Source of the DNA: Anaerolineales bacterium
GTDB taxonomy: Bacteria; Chloroflexota; Anaerolineae; Anaerolineales; Villigracilaceae
Length of the DNA: 64,000 bases
Direction of reading: 5' to 3'
NCBI GenBank assembly: GCA_020634885.1
Contig: JACKAW010000004.1
Span: forward strand, 370,431-434,430
The notes under the pieces are model-generated. The model saw nothing but the letters and a program-made list of their open reading frames with translations. It was not told where the DNA came from and did no database searches. The position numbers and the translations under genes were made by a program. Positions 25,559-34,642 of the stretch are shown in pieces. Every line of letters starts with the position of its first letter. Position 1 is the first letter of the stretch.

Positions 25559-27376
25559 ATGAAAAACCTAATACGTTCTGCCAGTTTTTTGCGCCCTTAT
25601 GCGTGGCAGGTCTTTGCAAGCCTGCTAATGTTGCTTGCCATTACCGGGTTGAGTCTGATCGTTCCCCGAATCATTCAAACGGTGATCGACGATGGACTTT
25701 TGCGCGGCGATACTTCGTACCTTGTCCGCTCTGCGCTTCTTCTGTTTGGACTTGGGCTTGTCTCAGCGCTGCTGGGTTTGGGCAATCGGTATGCCTCAGA
25801 GTGGGTAGCCGCACACGTGGGCTATGACTTGCGTAATCGCATGTACGACCACATTCAATATCTGCCGTTCACTTATCATGACCACGCCCAATCGGGTCAG
25901 TTGATCTCGCGCTGTATTGAGGATGTCCGCGCCATCGAAAAATTTGCAGGGTCATCCATCCCTGAATTAGTCCGTTTTGTTTTTCTCACCTTGGGTATTT
26001 TGGGCGTGATGCTTTCTCAGAATGTTGAACTGGCGTTGATCTCCCTTTTGCCCATGATCCCGCTTGTGGTAATGACCGGCTGGTTTGGCACCAAGATCGG
26101 CAAGCTGTTTTTCAATGTAGATCAAGCCGTGGGGGAAGTATCCAACCGCCTGCAAGAGAATGTGACCGGTGTACAGGTTGTCCGCGCTTTTGCGCGGGAG
26201 AATTACGAGATTCGACGCTTTGAGACTGCCAATATGGATGTGTTCCGTAAATGGATTCACGTCATTGACGAGTGGGCAAAGATCATGCCTACTACTAACT
26301 GGCTCATCACCATCGGCACGATCCTCATCCTTTACTTCGGCGGGCAGATGGTGATTGCAGGCGAACTGACCGTTGGCGCAGTGGTGGCTTTTAATGCCTA
26401 TCTGTTGATGATGGCAGAACCCGCGCAGGCGTTGACGGGTTTGGTCAACGCAGGCGGCGAAGCCGCGGCAGGCGCTCAACGCGTATTCGAAGTGTTGGAT
26501 ACAGAACCAGGCATAACGTCTAAAAAAGAGGCGGTGACTTTATTCGCTTTGAACGGTGAGGTGGAGTTTCGGAATGTCACGCTTAAGTACCAGGATGAAG
26601 ATAATCATTCGTTGAGCGGTATTGACGTGATGGTGGGGCAGAACAAGATCGTGGCGCTGATCGGACCGACCGGCTCGGGCAAAACCTCGCTGGTAAATTT
26701 GATCCCACGTTTCTACGATGTAACCGAAGGCGCGGTGCTGGTGGATGGATATGATGTGCGTGATGTGGAATTGACCTCGCTGCGCAGGCAGATTGGGATT
26801 GTGTTGCAGACATCGCTTTTGTTCTCCGATACCATCCGTGCCAACATTGCCTACGGCAGACCGGATGCGACCGAAGAGGAAATTATTGCAGCCGCAAAAG
26901 CCGCACAAGCGCATGAGTTTATTGAAGGTTTCACAAAAGGCTATGATACGATCGTGGGTGAACGCGGCGTGACACTTTCTGGTGGGCAGCGTCAGCGTGT
27001 GGCGATTGCGCGTGCCTTGTTGATGAATCCGCGTATTTTGATCCTGGATGATTCGCTTTCCAGTGTAGATACGCAAACCGAGAAATTGATCCAGGCTGCT
27101 TTGGATGTTTTGATGGAAGGACGCACTACTTTTGTTATTGCGCATCGCCTTAGCACGGTGCGCCGTGCAGACTTGATCCTTGTGTTAGATAAGGGCTGTA
27201 TTGTAGAAAAAGGAACTCATGACGAATTGCTAAAAGCGGGCGGTTTATACAAGGAAATTCACGACCTGCAATTGGTACAACGCGAAGATGCCCTGGCGGG
27301 TATTCCGCCTATTGTTGGCAGTAAGCCAACGCATGAAAATACCATCTATGCTCCACGCTCGAATGCAGGAGGATAA
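25559..27376 (+). CDS. ABC exporter half-transporter, subunit with degenerate catalytic site
   Basis: The start at 25559 (MKNLIRSASFLRP) is preferred over an ATG 18 nt upstream because it matches the usual start of the family; neither has a strong ribosome binding site. This 605-residue protein has a six-helix exporter domain (to about residue 320) then a nucleotide-binding domain with Walker A GPTGSGKTS and signature LSGGQRQR. Walker B is ILILDDSLS: Asp replaces the catalytic Glu, so its own ATP site is degenerate. This is the pattern of one subunit of heterodimeric exporters such as TM287/288 and BmrCD. The partner gene follows 4 nt downstream. The substrate is unknown, possibly drugs or lipids. 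Confidence 0.92.
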   Translation: MKNLIRSASFLRPYAWQVFASLLMLLAITGLSLIVPRIIQTVIDDGLLRGDTSYLVRSALLLFGLGLVSALLGLGNRYASEWVAAHVGYDLRNRMYDHIQYLPFTYHDHAQSGQLISRCIEDVRAIEKFAGSSIPELVRFVFLTLGILGVMLSQNVELALISLLPMIPLVVMTGWFGTKIGKLFFNVDQAVGEVSNRLQENVTGVQVVRAFARENYEIRRFETANMDVFRKWIHVIDEWAKIMPTTNWLITIGTILILYFGGQMVIAGELTVGAVVAFNAYLLMMAEPAQALTGLVNAGGEAAAGAQRVFEVLDTEPGITSKKEAVTLFALNGEVEFRNVTLKYQDEDNHSLSGIDVMVGQNKIVALIGPTGSGKTSLVNLIPRFYDVTEGAVLVDGYDVRDVELTSLRRQIGIVLQTSLLFSDTIRANIAYGRPDATEEEIIAAAKAAQAHEFIEGFTKGYDTIVGERGVTLSGGQRQRVAIARALLMNPRILILDDSLSSVDTQTEKLIQAALDVLMEGRTTFVIAHRLSTVRRADLILVLDKGCIVEKGTHDELLKAGGLYKEIHDLQLVQREDALAGIPPIVGSKPTHENTIYAPRSNAGG

Positions 27377-27380
27377 CCTT

Positions 27381-29174
27381 ATGACCAAAATCACTCCTCC
27401 CGAATTCATCATCAAGTCTGAAGAGCAACTGGATAAGGGGTATGACCCCAGGGTTGCACAAGGTCTCATGCAATTTCTCAAGCCATACGCCGGGCGGATG
27501 GTCTTCGCGCTGGCGTTGATGGTGATCGTCACTGCTGCCGCGGTCTCTGGACCCTACTTTGTGAAACTTGCGATCGACGATGGCATTGCTGCTAAAGATC
27601 CCATTGCGCTCCGTACTATTGCCCTTGCGTATCTTGTTGTTTCGATCATTCAACTGGGTTTCAATTATTGGCGGGTGCGGATCATGGCTCGTGTGGGTCA
27701 ACACATTTTGTATGATGTGCGTACAGCCATGTTCGCCCATTTGCAAAAACTGTCGCTCAGTTTTTACAATCGCTATAGTGTTGGGCGCGTTATTACCCGT
27801 GTGATCAATGACGTGGGCACACTGCGTGAATTTATCACGTGGGCTGTGTTGGCAATTGTGCGTAACCTGCTAGGCATCATCGGCACGTTGGCCGCCATGA
27901 TCGCGTTGAATTTTCAACTGTCAATGCTGACATTTCTTGTATTGCCGATCATGATCTTGGCGACGGTTGCGTTCCGTAAGGTGGCGCGGCAGAATTACCG
28001 CAAGGTGCGCGCGGCAGTTTCATGGGGTAATTCTGTCCTGGCAGAAAATGTCAACGGGGTGCGTGTGGTGCAGGCGTTTTCGCGTCAGGGGCATAACTAC
28101 AACACGTTTAGCGGGTATGTTAATCGTTATTATTTAGAGACCAATCTTGATGCCGTTTGGGTGGCGTCACTCTTCACGCCGGTCATTGACTTGCTTGGCG
28201 CGGTGGCAACGGCTTTGGTTGTCTACATCGGTGGGACGGCGGTGTTGGGCGAATCGATCACGGCGGGTGTGCTGATTGCTTTCGTGCTTTACATTGACCG
28301 CTTCTTTGAACCGATCCGCGACTTAAGCCGCCGCTTCGATACGCTTCAATCTACAATGGCGGGCGGCGAACGCATTTTGGAATTGCTTAACACGCCGGTC
28401 GAAGTTCGGGACGAGGATAATGCTGCTGAAATGCAACCCATTACCGGCGCAGTACGATTCGATCACATCTCCTTTCATTATTCCGATGACCCGACTCTCG
28501 TCCTCGATTCGATTCAATTGGATGTAAAGCCTGGCGAGACGGTTGCGCTGGTCGGTGAGACTGGCGCAGGCAAGACGACCATTGTGAAATTACTGGCTCG
28601 CTTCCACGACCCGACCTCGGGCGGTGTGTTCATTGACGGTGTGGACTTGCGGACGGTGACTCAAGGCTCGCTGCGCAGACAGATGGGCATGGTGCTGCAA
28701 GACCCGTTTCTTTTCAACGGTACGGTGAAGGAAAATATTTTATTCGGGCGTTTGGATGCTAGTGACGAAGATATCTTTGCTGCCGCCAAAGCCGTGGGCG
28801 CGCACGACTTTATTATGAATTTGAAGAATGGTTATGAGACTTCGGTGGAAGAAGGCGGTTTGACTCTCAGCGTGGGGCAACGCCAGTTACTTTCTTTTGC
28901 GCGGGCGTTGCTGGCGAATCCGCGCATTCTCATCCTTGATGAGGCGACCTCCTCTGTGGATACGCAAACCGAGCATATCATTCAATCTGCTTTGGCAACG
29001 TTGCTGAAAGGACGCACGTCCTTTGTGATCGCGCATCGTTTGTCTACCATTACGAATGCCGATAAAATTGTGGTCATTGATGGTGGTACGATCATTGAGC
29101 AAGGTAAACATGCCGACCTACTCACCAGGCAGGGACGTTACTACGAGTTGTATAAGACTGGCTTTCAAGATTGA
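27381..29174 (+). CDS. ABC exporter half-transporter, catalytically competent subunit
   Basis: The start at 27381 has AGGAGG 8 nt upstream; a longer frame overlapping the first subunit is a shadow. This 597-residue protein has an exporter membrane domain and a nucleotide-binding domain with Walker A GETGAGKTT and the catalytic Glu in ILILDEATSS, but a divergent signature LSVGQRQL. Paired with the preceding subunit it yields one canonical site (this Walker A/B with the partner's LSGGQ) and one degenerate site. That is exactly the asymmetry of heterodimeric multidrug exporters. The two genes are 4 nt apart. Confidence 0.93.
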   Translation: MTKITPPEFIIKSEEQLDKGYDPRVAQGLMQFLKPYAGRMVFALALMVIVTAAAVSGPYFVKLAIDDGIAAKDPIALRTIALAYLVVSIIQLGFNYWRVRIMARVGQHILYDVRTAMFAHLQKLSLSFYNRYSVGRVITRVINDVGTLREFITWAVLAIVRNLLGIIGTLAAMIALNFQLSMLTFLVLPIMILATVAFRKVARQNYRKVRAAVSWGNSVLAENVNGVRVVQAFSRQGHNYNTFSGYVNRYYLETNLDAVWVASLFTPVIDLLGAVATALVVYIGGTAVLGESITAGVLIAFVLYIDRFFEPIRDLSRRFDTLQSTMAGGERILELLNTPVEVRDEDNAAEMQPITGAVRFDHISFHYSDDPTLVLDSIQLDVKPGETVALVGETGAGKTTIVKLLARFHDPTSGGVFIDGVDLRTVTQGSLRRQMGMVLQDPFLFNGTVKENILFGRLDASDEDIFAAAKAVGAHDFIMNLKNGYETSVEEGGLTLSVGQRQLLSFARALLANPRILILDEATSSVDTQTEHIIQSALATLLKGRTSFVIAHRLSTITNADKIVVIDGGTIIEQGKHADLLTRQGRYYELYKTGFQD

Positions 29175-29189
29175 GACCGCTTTTTAAGT

Positions 29190-29275
29190 ACACGGATTTG
29201 ACGGATCACGCGGTTGAACACGGATTTTCTGAAAATTTTTTCCGTGCAAATCTGTGAAATCCGTGTAATCCGTGT
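29190..29275. repeat. Imperfect palindromic intergenic repeat of CACGGAT words
   Basis: The stretch is built from repeated ACACGGATT-type words. The left arm (from ACACGGATTTGACGGAT) is roughly the reverse complement of the right arm (CACAG/CCGTG words ending AATCCGTGT), forming a long imperfect hairpin. It has no coding potential. It resembles in form, but not in word sequence, the GCGAAT palindromes at 32914, 38124 and 49803. Confidence 0.65.
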
Positions 29276-29320
29276 CCAAAATTTTTGATTGCCAACTAAA
29301 CCATGTAAAAAGGACTACGC

Positions 29321-30010
29321 ATGACCACACCCCAAAATGAATTTCTCTACAACATGTCTGCCCACCTGCGTGATGGGCTTGCTGATGTGCAGAAAAAATT
29401 CAACGATGTTTATCGGCTTGAAGAATTGGAAGAAATCGTTGAGATTCCAGACTCTCCATTGGCGCATCTCAACGCTGCCATTATGCCGTTGGTGATTCAA
29501 GTAAATGATTTTATGGACTATGCCGAAACCGTGACGGGACGCATGGAGTTGGATTTGCAAGAAGTGGATGTTCATGCCCTCATGGAAGGTGTGTTGATGA
29601 TGGCAGATCAACTTGCCGAGCATAAAGGCGGCATTGAGATCGAAGAAGATATCCCCGAAGAATTGCCAACCATCGAAGGTGACCCAACTCGCTTATCGCA
29701 GGCGTTGCTTAACTACATTCATAATGCCGTCAAGTTCACCGAAAAAGGAACGGTTACGGTTCGGGTGGAAAAAGAAGTGGATCGAATTCTCTTTGAGGTT
29801 CACGATACTGGCGTGGGTATCGCCGAAGAAGATCAGGAAAAAGTGTTCGAACCGTTTGAAACCATTCTCGAAGATAAAAAAGACCCACGCCTTGGCTTTG
29901 GCTTGGGTCTGAAGATTACCGAACATATCATCGACCTGCACGACGGCGAGACCTGGTTCGAGAGCGAAGCTGGGCGGGGCAGTTCGTTCTTTTTTACTGT
30001 GCCACTATGA
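29321..30010 (+). CDS. Soluble histidine-kinase-like protein with altered H-box
   Basis: This 229-residue cytosolic protein has a dimerisation/H-box-like helix region and a full HATPase domain: N-box NYIHNAVKF, G1 DTGVGIAEED, F-box VFEPFE, G2 GFGLGLKI. The H-box reads NMSAHLRDGL where kinases have NMSHELRTPL: the phospho-accepting His position is Ala and a His occupies the next position. It may not autophosphorylate in the usual way and may instead bind ATP for another purpose. No sensor domain and no adjacent response regulator are present. It follows the ABC exporter after a palindromic repeat. Confidence 0.8.
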   Translation: MTTPQNEFLYNMSAHLRDGLADVQKKFNDVYRLEELEEIVEIPDSPLAHLNAAIMPLVIQVNDFMDYAETVTGRMELDLQEVDVHALMEGVLMMADQLAEHKGGIEIEEDIPEELPTIEGDPTRLSQALLNYIHNAVKFTEKGTVTVRVEKEVDRILFEVHDTGVGIAEEDQEKVFEPFETILEDKKDPRLGFGLGLKITEHIIDLHDGETWFESEAGRGSSFFFTVPL

Positions 30011-30039
30011 ACCCTGTTTATTTTTTTTGGGGTTGGTTT

Positions 30040-30876
30040 TCATTTATGTTGTTTGGTAAATTGTATTCGAATTGTCACCATTAAGAGGATGATACTAAAT
30101 AACATTCCTCCTAATCCAAGAGTAAATAACCAACTACTCGGATTGCTCCAGTCAAAGTTTTGACGGGTAATTGTGATTGCGACCAAAATAAGGAAAATCG
30201 AAAAGCCTTGTGATTGGAGGATGATATTCGCAACGCTCCAGCGTGTGTCCGCTGCGATACCCAGCCCGACCAGTGCGGGTAAAGCGAACATTGCGCCCAT
30301 CACGCGTGCGGTCAGTGGAGTTAATGTCCATGGCCAAAGCGTGATCATAATCGTTGGTTGGGTAAATAGGTAAATACTGAATACCAAGGTAACAGCTCCA
30401 AAAGTGCCCATCAACCAACGTGCTGAAGTGGCAAGTACCACATCAAAATGCGGATCGGGCTCCCCGTTATCCTGACCTCGGTTACGAAGCCAGACGAAAA
30501 AAACGAGAAACGGCGCTGTGAAGTAAAGTGCTGTCCATGCAATGAAGGAAATATGACCGTGTGTAAAACGGTCCCAATGTAATATGGTCGCTATCCCCAA
30601 AAGGGATGCAAACGCTGTGACTGGCAGAAAACCAACTTTCACTTTATGCCATTGTTTACTTTTTAATACACTTGCAAAAAAATAAATACCGCCAGCGTAT
30701 GCAGACCCCAGCATCATGGCAGACATGGATGGTTGAATTTTCCAGGCAAATAACTGCTCGGTTTTTTCAGGGAAGATGAATAAAATAATGAACGCAACTA
30801 CAAGAAATGGAATGACCAATGCTGCCAACCAACGCGTTTGTGGGAATATCTGATTGCCGTTGTCTATGTTTTTCAT
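30040..30876 (-). CDS. Eight-span membrane protein of unknown function
   Basis: The start at 30876 (MKNIDNGNQIF) is preceded by GGAGG; the longer frame overlapping the helicase gene lacks support. This 278-residue protein has about eight hydrophobic helices with short loops, including a conserved-looking HWDRFTHGHISF between the third and fourth. I recognise no family. It lies 40 nt downstream of the helicase on the same strand and is convergent with the histidine-kinase-like gene. Confidence 0.75.
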   Translation of the reverse strand: MKNIDNGNQIFPQTRWLAALVIPFLVVAFIILFIFPEKTEQLFAWKIQPSMSAMMLGSAYAGGIYFFASVLKSKQWHKVKVGFLPVTAFASLLGIATILHWDRFTHGHISFIAWTALYFTAPFLVFFVWLRNRGQDNGEPDPHFDVVLATSARWLMGTFGAVTLVFSIYLFTQPTIMITLWPWTLTPLTARVMGAMFALPALVGLGIAADTRWSVANIILQSQGFSIFLILVAITITRQNFDWSNPSSWLFTLGLGGMLFSIILLMVTIRIQFTKQHK

Positions 30877-30916
30877 ACAAGCCTCCAATAAAGTATTGTG
30901 GACAAATAATAAAATT

Positions 30917-32839
30917 TTACTCTTCCCACACCGAGTGATATGCCCCAATGGATTCAAAATACTTGACCATCTTCTCGTAGAACGGATGCACCGTAATGGT
31001 GGCGCTGTCGCCGATGACGATCAGTTTGCGTTTGGCGCGGGTGAGAGCCACGTTCATGCGGCGGGTGTCGGCGAGGAAGCCCACGTCGCCTTCGGGGTTC
31101 GAACGCACGAGGCTGACGATGACCACTTCCTTTTCGCGTCCTTGAAATCCGTCCACGCTGTCGATCTCGATGCCGTGATTTAGTTTTTGTCGCAGCAGTT
31201 TCACCTGCGCTGAATACGGCGAGATGATAGCGATGTGCTCAGGGGAAACTCCGTGAGTTAACAACTCATCCACTTTCTTCACCACCAACTCCGCCTCAAG
31301 CGGATTCATGCGACTCTCGCCATCGGGTTCGGGTTCTTCGTCGTAGCTGGCGCCTGCGGTGTCGATGAAGTGAATGGGATTTACCGTCAGTGGGGATTCG
31401 CTCACATGGGGCAGATCAACTAACAGCGCGGTGCGAACCGCTTCGTCCGCTTGTAAAAGCCCATCGTAGAAAATATCCGAAGAGAATTGCATGATGTCTT
31501 GATGCATACGGTATTGCACGCTTAGGAGTTTACTCAAACTATCGGGTGCAAAATTTAGGATGCGCTCCATCATGCTGATGTTGAAACCGCCGCGTGCCGC
31601 CTCATTCGAAAGCACCGTGGGCGGAAGTTGGCAATGGTCGCCCGCAAGCACAAGCCGCTCGGCATATTGCAATGGAATCCACGCGGCGGGCTCAGTGCTC
31701 TGACTGGCTTCGTCCATGATGACCCAATCGAAGCGATTGCCGCGCAGGCGTTCGGGGTCGAGCCCGGTGGCGGTGGCGCACACCACCCGCGCGCCGTTGA
31801 GAATGGACGCGACCACCTGCTCTTCGATCTGATTGGCTTCGTTGAGCAACTGCTTCGACTCTTCGCGCAGCGACTGACGATAATTGGGATCTGGCTTGAT
31901 GCGGAAAAATTTTGAGGCTTGCCTGCGCAGGCTGTGTGCGTTGCGCGTGAGCTTTTGCGCGATTCTTACATCGGGGTGATGTTCCACCAATAGGTCAAGT
32001 GTGTGTTCGCGTAATTCCGGTGTGACGCGTGCCGGATGCCCCAACCGAATCGCGTTCTCGCCCGACACGATCAAACGCTCTAATAAATTATCAACCGCGA
32101 GGTTGCTCGATGCCACCGCCAGCACACGCCCGCCCGTTTTTGTGATCTGCCGAATCAACTCGACCAGGGTGGTGGTCTTGCCCGTGCCCGGCGGACCGTG
32201 AATAATGGCAACATCTTCGGCGCTCAACGCAAACTCAATGGCTTGAATTTGCGAAGCATTTAATTTTTTATTGAACGGCTGAATGGTTTCTATTTTTTGA
32301 AAGAGTGGTTTTTGAATCCCGATCAACACATCGCGCAAGGTGGCAAGCCGTGAACTGGTGGCGTGCAGGGCGGCATCCATTGCCTGCCGTTGGCGTGCGC
32401 GCGAAATTTCATCGGTGGCGCGGTCAATGCGGAAGGTGGGGCGCTCGCTTTCGGTTTCGATCAGTTGATTGAACGCCACCTGAATGGAATCTTTGCGCAC
32501 GCTGCTGACAATTCCACGCCAAATATTTTCTTCATTATTGGATGCAGCCCCGCCTCTTTCTTCGGAGACGAGGGCTGGGCTGCCCGCCCCAAGCCTTGTC
32601 CACGGCAGGGGCAGGGTTTGATTGCGCTTGCCAAATGTGACCAGGAACCTGCCGCCCAAGCCCGCATCTTCTTCACGGATAACGAGTTGGATGAGGCTAT
32701 TGCCCGATGCCTCTGCTTCGGCGGGCGTAAGCCGCGTCCGCTCGCGCAGAGACTCTTGCTTCTCTGCCTCGGCTTCAAGGTCTAGGAAGTGGGCAAGTTT
32801 GTCGAAGTGAAGTTTGGGTGTGATGCGTTCGGCAGGCAT
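30917..32839 (-). CDS. Superfamily 1 helicase of the IGHMBP2/UPF1 type
   Basis: This 640-residue helicase has a beta-barrel-like N-terminal region and two RecA-type domains. The Q-motif region lies around LNASQIQAIEFAL. Walker A is IIHGPPGTGKTT, motif Ia VLAVASSNLAVDNL, motif II WVIMDEASQ, motif III LVLAGDHCQLPPTV, motif IV LLSVQYRMHQDIM, and motifs V/VI are DSVDGFQGREKEVVIVS and MNVALTRAKRKLIVIGD. Family members unwind RNA or DNA 5' to 3'. The bacterial role is unclear. No ribosome binding site precedes the ATG; a TAAAAT box lies 9 nt upstream, suggesting a leaderless message. Confidence 0.92.
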   Translation of the reverse strand: MPAERITPKLHFDKLAHFLDLEAEAEKQESLRERTRLTPAEAEASGNSLIQLVIREEDAGLGGRFLVTFGKRNQTLPLPWTRLGAGSPALVSEERGGAASNNEENIWRGIVSSVRKDSIQVAFNQLIETESERPTFRIDRATDEISRARQRQAMDAALHATSSRLATLRDVLIGIQKPLFQKIETIQPFNKKLNASQIQAIEFALSAEDVAIIHGPPGTGKTTTLVELIRQITKTGGRVLAVASSNLAVDNLLERLIVSGENAIRLGHPARVTPELREHTLDLLVEHHPDVRIAQKLTRNAHSLRRQASKFFRIKPDPNYRQSLREESKQLLNEANQIEEQVVASILNGARVVCATATGLDPERLRGNRFDWVIMDEASQSTEPAAWIPLQYAERLVLAGDHCQLPPTVLSNEAARGGFNISMMERILNFAPDSLSKLLSVQYRMHQDIMQFSSDIFYDGLLQADEAVRTALLVDLPHVSESPLTVNPIHFIDTAGASYDEEPEPDGESRMNPLEAELVVKKVDELLTHGVSPEHIAIISPYSAQVKLLRQKLNHGIEIDSVDGFQGREKEVVIVSLVRSNPEGDVGFLADTRRMNVALTRAKRKLIVIGDSATITVHPFYEKMVKYFESIGAYHSVWEE

Positions 32840-32848
32840 GGCGCTGGT

Positions 32849-32854
32849 ATTTTA
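32849..32854 (-). promoter_or_regulatory. -10 box giving a probable leaderless mRNA for the helicase gene
   Basis: On the minus strand TAAAAT ends 9 nt before the helicase ATG (32839), and no purine-rich ribosome binding site lies between. Confidence 0.45.
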
Positions 32855-32913
32855 TCATTTCAGTTTTTTGTATGGTGGGTTTTCAACCTGCATGGTTGCA
32901 ACAAAGTCAGAAA

Positions 32914-33005
32914 ACTTTTAACACGAATGTCACGAATTTGCGAATAAAACGAATATTTCATGAAAAATTCGCGTCATTCGCCCCATTGGGGTAATTCGCG
33001 TTAAG
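32914..33005. repeat. Palindromic GCGAAT-type intergenic repeat, copy 1
   Basis: The left arm (TTTTAACACGAATGTCACG...) and right arm (...GGGGTAATTCGCGTTAAG) are imperfect reverse complements around an AT-rich centre. The right arm, read in reverse complement, matches the left arm of the element at 38124 almost base for base (GAATTAC-CCAATGGGGCGAATGACGC). It separates the divergent helicase and toxin-antitoxin-like genes. Confidence 0.72.
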
Positions 33006-33053
33006 CCTTTTGCATAAACTGACCCGCAATTTATGGCTGGTGCAATGGGCATG

Positions 33054-33059
33054 TATAAT
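33054..33059 (+). promoter_or_regulatory. -10 box giving a probable leaderless mRNA for the DUF4258 gene
   Basis: TATAAT ends 7 nt before the ATG at 33067 with no ribosome binding site between, so transcription should start at or next to the start codon. Confidence 0.55.
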
Positions 33060-33066
33060 CACCGCC

Positions 33067-33336
33067 ATGAATTCCATCATTTTCCGCGCCCATGCGGTGC
33101 AACGAATGTTTGAGCGTGAAGTGTCAGTTACGAAAGTCCGCGAGGCGTTGCAAACAGCAGATGTCATTGAAGATTATTCGTTTGAAACACCCGAACCGAG
33201 CCGTTTGCTGTTCGGTCAGCAAGGCAGGCGTCCCTTCCATGTGGTGACCTCTGAGAGTCAGCAGCACATCACCATCATTACCGTCTATTTGCCTTCTCTA
33301 GATAAATGGAAGAAAGACCTGCGGAGCCGCCGATGA
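33067..33336 (+). CDS. DUF4258-domain protein (toxin-like)
   Basis: The start at 33067 gives 89 residues beginning MNSIIFRAHAVQRMFEREVS; the frame extended upstream has no start signal. The HAVQRMFEREVS helix, the central DYSFETPEPSRLLFG and the strand PFHVVTSESQQHITIITVY fit the DUF4258 family, small proteins commonly paired with MqsA/YgiT-type zinc-finger partners in toxin-antitoxin-like pairs. The stop overlaps the next ATG (ATGA). Toxicity is inferred from pairing, not shown. The next three genes are all coupled by the same 4-bp overlap. Confidence 0.85.
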   Translation: MNSIIFRAHAVQRMFEREVSVTKVREALQTADVIEDYSFETPEPSRLLFGQQGRRPFHVVTSESQQHITIITVYLPSLDKWKKDLRSRR

Positions 33337-33554
33337 TCTGTACCGTCTGTCGGGAGGCGCACACAACCCAAAGCCTGACATCGATCCAATTCGAGCGCGA
33401 TGAGTTTCGGGCAATGGTTCATAAGATTCCCGCCTGGGTGTGTCCTGCCTGCGGCGAATCTTATTTGGAAGAAGGCGTTGCCGCCGATGTATTGAAACAA
33501 GTACGCGAGGTCATGGCTGAAGGAGAGTTGGACGTGGCGCTGGAGTATCTATGA
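33333..33554 (+). CDS. YgiT/MqsA-type zinc-finger protein (antitoxin-like)
   Basis: The start at 33333 overlaps the stop of the DUF4258 gene (ATGA); an upstream in-frame ATG exists but would lie inside that gene. The 73-residue protein opens with CTVC and has a second pair CPAC after WV, the zinc-binding arrangement of the MqsA N-terminal domain. A C-terminal helix (ADVLKQVREVMAEGEL) follows. It lacks the helix-turn-helix of full MqsA, so it cannot repress transcription by itself in that way. It is the likely antitoxin partner of the DUF4258 protein. Its stop overlaps the next ATG. Confidence 0.83.
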   Translation: MICTVCREAHTTQSLTSIQFERDEFRAMVHKIPAWVCPACGESYLEEGVAADVLKQVREVMAEGELDVALEYL

Positions 33555-34642
33555 AAAAGTGGATACCTTCTTTATTGGTAATTTTGTCTGCTTGCACGCC
33601 TGCGCCTGCAACACCAACTTCAACCCTGCCGCCACCCGTGGTGACCGTCATTCCTGCTTCAGAAACGCCCACACCTTTACCAACTCTCACACCGACGGCA
33701 ACGCCCATGCCGCATTTGATGTATCCCTACACCATTGCGGGTCTGCGCGAACGAGACTTTCCCGGTGGCGAGATTCAAATCGGCGCGCGGGTTGCGTTCA
33801 ATGACCAGTTCAGCACATATCTCATTTCATACCTCTCCGAAGGGCTGACCATCACTGGCGTGCTTAACATCCCAGCCGGGGATGGACCTTTTCCTGTCAT
33901 CGTCATGAATCACGGCTTTTATCCGCGTAGTGACTATTCTTCCGGTGATGGCTCGCAACGTGCCGCGGAATATCTCACGCAACACGGCTACATCACGATC
34001 TCTTCTGATTACCGTACCTGGGGTGCTTCAGACTTTGGCGTTTCATTCTTCCACACCGGCTTGGTCGCAGATGTGATGAACTTGCTGGCTTCGCTTGATT
34101 CCATTTTGCAGGCGGATACATCCCGCATTGGCATGTGGGGACATTCGATGGGCGGCGGCATTACAACAAAAATCCTCACGCTTGAGTCGCCTGTCCGCGC
34201 GGCGGTGTTGTATGCGCCCAACTCTGCCGACGATGCCGACTTGATCGCGCGTTGGGGCTACGGCTGCATTGGCGATATCGCCGCGGGTGAATTGCTCGAA
34301 ACCTGCAACTCGGCAGATGTGCTGCCCGAGACGCTCCCAGCGGAGGTGATAGCCGCTTACGTTGAATCCGCTCAAAGTCCAGAAAAGATGCGTGAGATTG
34401 CGCCGTACTACCATCTCGATTCGGTCACAGTCCCAGTTCAAATTCATATCGGTTCTGCCGACGGTGATTACATCGGCTCGACCCCGCCCGAATGGTCGTA
34501 TAAACTTAATCAAGGTCTGCTCGATGCAGGTAAAGATGTGGAGATGTTTGTTTATCAAAACCAACGTCACTCATTTACGGGTGATGCGTGGTTTCAGTTT
34601 ATGGATCGCGCGATTGCGTTCTTCGATGAGAATTTGAAATGA
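33551..34642 (+). CDS. Lipoprotein alpha/beta hydrolase, copy 1
   Basis: This 363-residue protein has a lipoprotein signal ending LSAC and a Thr/Pro-rich spacer. It has an alpha/beta-hydrolase domain with the oxyanion-region VIVMNHGFYPR, nucleophile elbow GMWGHSMGGG (Ser), and a late His in YQNQRHSFTGD; the acid is probably the Asp in GSADGDY. The fold resembles the dienelactone hydrolase/prolyl oligopeptidase group of esterases and peptidases. The start overlaps the stop of the zinc-finger gene, and the stop overlaps the start of a paralogue. It should act outside the membrane; the substrate is unknown. Confidence 0.88.
   Translation: MKKWIPSLLVILSACTPAPATPTSTLPPPVVTVIPASETPTPLPTLTPTATPMPHLMYPYTIAGLRERDFPGGEIQIGARVAFNDQFSTYLISYLSEGLTITGVLNIPAGDGPFPVIVMNHGFYPRSDYSSGDGSQRAAEYLTQHGYITISSDYRTWGASDFGVSFFHTGLVADVMNLLASLDSILQADTSRIGMWGHSMGGGITTKILTLESPVRAAVLYAPNSADDADLIARWGYGCIGDIAAGELLETCNSADVLPETLPAEVIAAYVESAQSPEKMREIAPYYHLDSVTVPVQIHIGSADGDYIGSTPPEWSYKLNQGLLDAGKDVEMFVYQNQRHSFTGDAWFQFMDRAIAFFDENLK

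Noticed and set aside
29190..29275. CRISPR-like array of CACGGAT words
   Set aside because: The words are irregular in spacing and form a palindrome; there are no unique spacers or cas genes.
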